A program made the translations under genes and the position numbers. Of a stretch of DNA of 64,000 nt, positions 60,945 to 64,000 are shown piece by piece. The stretch lies in assembly GCF_009696445.1 (NCBI RefSeq), contig NZ_VULZ01000003.1, positions 124,001 to 188,000 of the forward strand, in the 5' to 3' direction. The notes under the pieces were generated by a model. It did no database searches. It was not told the DNA's origin and worked only from the letters and a program-made list of their open reading frames with translations. The stretch's first letter is position 1. Each line of letters begins with the position of its first letter. This stretch comes from Porcincola intestinalis. Its GTDB lineage: Bacteria > Bacillota > Clostridia > Lachnospirales > Lachnospiraceae.

Positions 60945-61703
60945 ATGGAGGAACAACGTGTCTCACACAGCCGGCTGATGGACGGCCTGTCCGGCTCCCG
61001 GTATGGCCTGTCTTCCAGCACGCTGAAGCTGTTTGCCTGCATCACGATGCTGATTGACCATACCGGCGCCTCTGTTGTCCTGCAGCTTTTGAATCAGCCA
61101 GCCATCCGGGCAAATGCTGCCCGTTACAATCAGATTCTGCCCGTCTATACTGTCATGCGTCAGATCGGGCGGCTTGCGTTTCCCATCTTCTGCTTTCTCA
61201 TCGTCGAGGGCTACTATCACACACACGACGTCCGCAAATACATGGGGAGACTCTTTGTTTTCGCACTGATCTCCGAGATTCCGTTCGATCTGGCTCTCAA
61301 GCCCGGCTGGTTCTACCCGCTTAAACAGAATGTCTATTTCACACTTCTGATCGGACTTTGGACCATCTGGACGATGGACCAGTTCCGCTTCCGCAGGATG
61401 CTCCGCCTGGTCATTGCCCTGTGCGGAATGACATTCGCCAGGGGACTCATGACCGATTACAGCTTCCGGGGTGTTTTTCTGATCGTTGTCCTCTATCTGT
61501 TCCACGAGGAACGGCTGGTTCAGTGCTTTGCAGGTGCTGCCGCGATCGCCTGGGAAACATATGCCCCGCCTTCGTTTATTCTCTGCTACCTGTACAATGG
61601 AAAGCGAGGCCTGCGGCTGAAGTACTTTTTCTACCTTTTCTATCCTGTCCATCTGATGATTCTCGGTCTGATCAGATGGCTCTGTATTGCAAATATCACA
61701 TAA
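60945..61703 (+). CDS. TraX-family membrane protein
   Basis: 252 aa. Multi-spanning protein with the TraX pattern: LKLFACITMLIDHTG near the N-terminus, IGRLAFPIFCFLIVEGYYHTHDVRKYMGRL (seen as IGRLAFPIFCF and EGYYHT), SEIPFDLAL, and a C-terminal YLFYPVHLMIL. TraX was described as a pilin N-acetylation factor, but Firmicutes members are chromosomal, with no conjugation genes nearby, and probably modify a surface component; their role is unproven. AAAGGA precedes the ATG. A terminator follows at once. Confidence 0.85.
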   Translation: MEEQRVSHSRLMDGLSGSRYGLSSSTLKLFACITMLIDHTGASVVLQLLNQPAIRANAARYNQILPVYTVMRQIGRLAFPIFCFLIVEGYYHTHDVRKYMGRLFVFALISEIPFDLALKPGWFYPLKQNVYFTLLIGLWTIWTMDQFRFRRMLRLVIALCGMTFARGLMTDYSFRGVFLIVVLYLFHEERLVQCFAGAAAIAWETYAPPSFILCYLYNGKRGLRLKYFFYLFYPVHLMILGLIRWLCIANIT

Positions 61704-61723
61704 GTCCGGTGTGTTTGTTATTC

Positions 61724-61762
61724 AAAAAAGGGGATTCGCGGATATCCGCGAATCCCCTTTTT
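61724..61762. terminator. bidirectional terminator between TraX-like gene and efp
   Basis: A perfect 38-bp palindrome, AAAAAGGGGATTCGCGGAT and its complement, ends in T5 on both strands and lies between convergent genes. Confidence 0.85.
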
Positions 61763-61794
61763 CATCCCTCATAACCTGTATGGCATCTGTCACA

Positions 61795-62352
61795 TCATAC
61801 GCGCGACAGATACTCTCCCGTTCTGGTATCAATCTTCAGCTTATCACCCGTGTTGACGAACAGCGGTACCTGAATCTGTGCGCCTGTCTCAACGGTTGCC
61901 GGCTTGGTTGCACCTGTAGCGGTGTTGCCCTTCAGGCCCGGCTCGGTCTCGGTGACCTCAAGCTCTACAAACAGCGGCGGCTCGATTGCGAACACAGAGC
62001 CGTTGTAGGAAAGAACCTTCACGTTCTCGTTCTCCTTGACGAACTTCATGCTGTCGCCGACAATATCGCTGTTGATCGCGATCTGATCGTAGGTCTCAAC
62101 ATTCATGAAGTTATACAGGTCGCCGTCCTGGTACAGATACTGCATATCGATGCGGTCAATTCTTGCCTGCGGGAACTTCTCAGTCGGGCGAAACGTTCTC
62201 TCGACAACGCCGCCATCGATGACATTCCTGAGCTTGGTACGAACAAATGCCGCCCCCTTGCCCGGCTTGACATGCTGAAACTCCATGACCTGCATAACCT
62301 GTCCATCGATCTCCAGTGTAATGCCGTTCCTGAAATCGCCTGCTGATACCAT
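61795..62352 (-). CDS. efp: translation elongation factor P
   Basis: 185 aa, normal length. EF-P relieves ribosome stalling at polyproline. Domain I has the KOW-like segment with the tip KPGKGAAFV, whose Lys (near residue 32) is the usual modification or functional site, followed by the two OB domains ([33 protein letters not shown], and [29 protein letters not shown]). Lys rather than Arg suggests a Bacillus-like or unmodified type. GGAGG precedes the ATG. It is monocistronic, with promoter at 62428-62456 and a terminator. Confidence 0.97.
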   Translation of the reverse strand: MVSAGDFRNGITLEIDGQVMQVMEFQHVKPGKGAAFVRTKLRNVIDGGVVERTFRPTEKFPQARIDRIDMQYLYQDGDLYNFMNVETYDQIAINSDIVGDSMKFVKENENVKVLSYNGSVFAIEPPLFVELEVTETEPGLKGNTATGATKPATVETGAQIQVPLFVNTGDKLKIDTRTGEYLSRV

Positions 62353-62427
62353 ATAAATTCCTCCTTATGTCCTTATCACATATCCGTAGATCGCATCGCA
62401 TCTTTTCATTCCGCCATGCATCGCTTT

Positions 62428-62456
62428 ATTTTATGCCATTTCACGGCTCAGTTCAA
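62428..62456 (-). promoter_or_regulatory. efp promoter
   Basis: Minus strand TTGAAC (62456-62451), 17 bases, TAAAAT (62433-62428). Confidence 0.65.
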
Positions 62457-62531
62457 GGGCTTTTAGCGGCTCAGCAGGGTTCATCAGCTGCCGGTGGGTA
62501 TCTCAACAGAAGAAATCCGTTCTTCCGCCTC

Positions 62532-62555
62532 CCGGCAGCCTTTTCAGGCTGCCGG
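62532..62555 (-). terminator. GC-rich hairpin after the ABC permease gene
   Basis: A perfect 9-bp stem CCGGCAGCC/GGCTGCCGG with loop TGAAAA lies 14 bases past the permease stop. It lacks a U-tract, so it may be a weak terminator or an mRNA 3-prime stabiliser. Confidence 0.4.
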
Positions 62556-62568
62556 TGGCTTCGCTGTA

Positions 62569-63753
62569 TCAGTTTCCTCTGATCTCCTGTCTCATAAAGC
62601 CGACATAGGAAATCTCAAATGAGACAAATGTCAGCGCCAGCAGTCCGACCAGATGCGGCCAGACCAGAAGCAGACTCTGACCCAGGGACAGATATCCGCT
62701 GATGGCTCCGACCAGCTGCGCGTAGGAGACCGCGTTGATGGCTCTCGCGGCCGGGTTCATGATAATGGACGCGGCCTCCGAATACAAGTAGTACGGAGAT
62801 ATGCGGTTCAGCCCTGTGTTCAGGTTTGCATTTTTCAATGCGTTGACCGCCTGCTGATACTCCGTGCTGACCGGATACACGCCGTCCGCGATGATCCCTG
62901 CAAGCAGGCTCATGAAGATCGCGAAGAACAGCCACAGCGCAATCGATGCGAGTGCGGAGGTCGCCGCATGGCGTGTGAACACCGAGAACAGCATTGACAT
63001 GGCCAGCCAGAAGCAGATATACACGATCGTATAAATCAGATAGATCAGCACTCTCGCAATCTGTTCTCCATCCGGCTTGATCCCGGAGAAAAGGAAGCCC
63101 GCCGCGCCAACCGCGATGCCGGTCGCAAACACCATGACTGTGATCAACGTTGCCGACGCCAGGAACTTTCCGACGATAATGGAGTCCCTGTAGATCGGCT
63201 GAGAGACAAGCCGGTTCAGCGTCCCGTTGCTCTTCTCGGAATTGATCGCGTCAAACCCCAGAATCAGCCCGATGAACGGCCCGATCAGTGCAATCAGAGA
63301 CATATAGGATGGAATGGAATTGCCCGAGGTTGTATACAGCTTCAGGAACATGAAGGTCGTGTCAAAGGAATCTCCCTTTCCCGAAGCCGCCGCATCCATC
63401 GCAGATTTTATACCCGTCAGCGCACCGTACACACTCGCGATCGACAGCGCTGCGACAATCACCAGAATGATGACCAGGCGCTTGCTGCTGATATGATCTG
63501 CGAGCTCCTTCCTGTACAGTGCATCCAGACTGTGATAGCGTACCTGGCGTCTCTCCTCGGCAGCCGCTTCCGCCTCAGGGTCCTTCGGGGACTCCATTTT
63601 CCCGACAACACTGTCGACCTTTTCCCTGACGGCATCGAGTCCCTTTTCCTTCTTCGGCTTCATCCCGAACCAGGCCCGATTGTCGGAGGCTTGTCTTTTT
63701 GTCCCGGCCTCAGGCTTTTTTTCTGCTGCCGTGCTCTTTACCGGACTTGACAT
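62569..63753 (-). CDS. ABC-2-type transporter permease
   Basis: 394 aa. A hydrophilic N-terminal region of about 95 residues (K, E, A-rich) precedes six membrane segments: LVIILVIVAALSIASVYGAL, LIALIGPFIGLILGF, SATLITVMVFATGIAVGAAGFLF, LIYTIVYICFWLAMSMLF, SIALWLFFAIFMSLLAGII and LLLVWPHLVGLLALTFVSF. The motif FDAINSEKSNGTLNRLVSQPIYRD after the second segment is typical of gliding/Nos-type ABC-2 permeases. GAGGAGG precedes the ATG at 63753, within the ATPase gene (44-base overlap). The long charged head is unusual. Substrate unknown. Confidence 0.87.
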   Translation of the reverse strand: MSSPVKSTAAEKKPEAGTKRQASDNRAWFGMKPKKEKGLDAVREKVDSVVGKMESPKDPEAEAAAEERRQVRYHSLDALYRKELADHISSKRLVIILVIVAALSIASVYGALTGIKSAMDAAASGKGDSFDTTFMFLKLYTTSGNSIPSYMSLIALIGPFIGLILGFDAINSEKSNGTLNRLVSQPIYRDSIIVGKFLASATLITVMVFATGIAVGAAGFLFSGIKPDGEQIARVLIYLIYTIVYICFWLAMSMLFSVFTRHAATSALASIALWLFFAIFMSLLAGIIADGVYPVSTEYQQAVNALKNANLNTGLNRISPYYLYSEAASIIMNPAARAINAVSYAQLVGAISGYLSLGQSLLLVWPHLVGLLALTFVSFEISYVGFMRQEIRGN

Positions 63754-64000
63754 GTTTTGCCTCCTCTTCCTCTGCCTGTTCAAAATAAACCCTGTATATC
63801 TCATCCAGGTCTCCGCCCTTCTGACGTAGGTGGAGCAGCGTATAGTGATTCACACCCAGAAACTCCGTGATCTGTTTCCGAAGATCCCTGTCCGACTCGA
63901 TGATGAAGCGGTCGCCTTCCTTCGACACCTTCTTCACACCGTCCAGTGTGCCGATGAAGCCAAGGAACCGATCATCGCAGGGCTCCACCTCAATCTCAAG
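63710..64000 (-). CDS. ABC transporter ATP-binding protein, C-terminal end
   Basis: The last 96 codons of a gene that begins beyond the right edge. The segment (VEPCDDRFLGFIGTLDGVKKVSKEGDRFIIESD, read in pieces, and TLLHLRQKGGDLDEIYRVYF) resembles the regulatory tail after the ATPase core in Nos/Ccm-type ABC-2 exporters, ending in a charged extension. Walker motifs would lie outside the window. Overlap with the permease gene shows they form one exporter. Confidence 0.78.
   Translation of the reverse strand, partial: LEIEVEPCDDRFLGFIGTLDGVKKVSKEGDRFIIESDRDLRKQITEFLGVNHYTLLHLRQKGGDLDEIYRVYFEQAEEEEAKHVKSGKEHGSRKKA

Overview
The window looks like chromosomal DNA from an anaerobic Gram-positive Clostridia, most likely a Lachnospiraceae-type bacterium with a moderately GC-rich genome. 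The evidence is a PolC-type replicase, HrcA/CIRCE control of a chaperone gene, a GerM-domain lipoprotein, several small families typical of that group (DUF3783, DUF5721, DUF815, DegV, the TGS-domain nucleoside kinase), strong AGGAGG-type ribosome sites with frequent TTG starts, and a tRNA gene without encoded CCA. I see no plasmid, phage, transposase, rRNA operon or CRISPR array. Assignments rest on reading the sequence and on family knowledge; no database search was run.

Layout. 1-10 kb: a leftward housekeeping run dgt-dnaG-trmK-nucleoside kinase (rpoD is missing from its usual place after dnaG), a divergent comEC, then a GerM-domain lipoprotein and a sensor kinase. 10-18 kb: an accessory block with a VTC-fold (polyphosphate polymerase-like) protein, a DUF4956 membrane protein, its own two-component system, a small membrane protein, a phosphodiester glycosidase, a GT2-GtrA glycosyltransferase and a secreted beta-helix carbohydrate-binding protein. 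18-20 kb: a response regulator and comEA, which probably once adjoined the sensor kinase at 8.5-10 kb. 20-28 kb: glpK, then arginine biosynthesis (argCJBD leftward, argG rightward) with ArgR-like boxes between. 28-40 kb: DegV, tRNA-Pro(GGG), a nucleotidyltransferase, DUF3783, a HAD phosphatase, a YdcF-like protein, glnS, a glycosyltransferase, mutY, a LacI regulator and a cellobiose phosphorylase. 40-53 kb: aroK, polC, ispG, ppk, ppx, a DUF815 ATPase and pheA, all leftward. 53-64 kb: pyrBI, an SH3b-repeat secreted protein, DUF5721, CIRCE-associated htpG, a coiled-coil protein, surE, a TraX-like protein, efp and the start of an ABC export system.

The most interesting part is 10.3-17.9 kb. Three promoters there (VTC operon, its two-component system, and the glycan-binding operon) carry the same arrangement: two tandem 11-bp AT-rich half-sites just upstream of the -10 element. 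That is how OmpR-family regulators usually bind, so the block looks like one regulon run by the embedded two-component system and building or remodelling a cell-surface phosphate- or sugar-containing polymer. The block sits inside what appears to be an ancestral comEA-regulator-kinase-GerM-comEC cluster and separates the regulator from its kinase. Several conserved proteins (DnaG, TrmK, PolC, Ppk, HtpG, MutY, ComEA, DUF5721) also carry low-complexity linkers longer than I would expect for their families.
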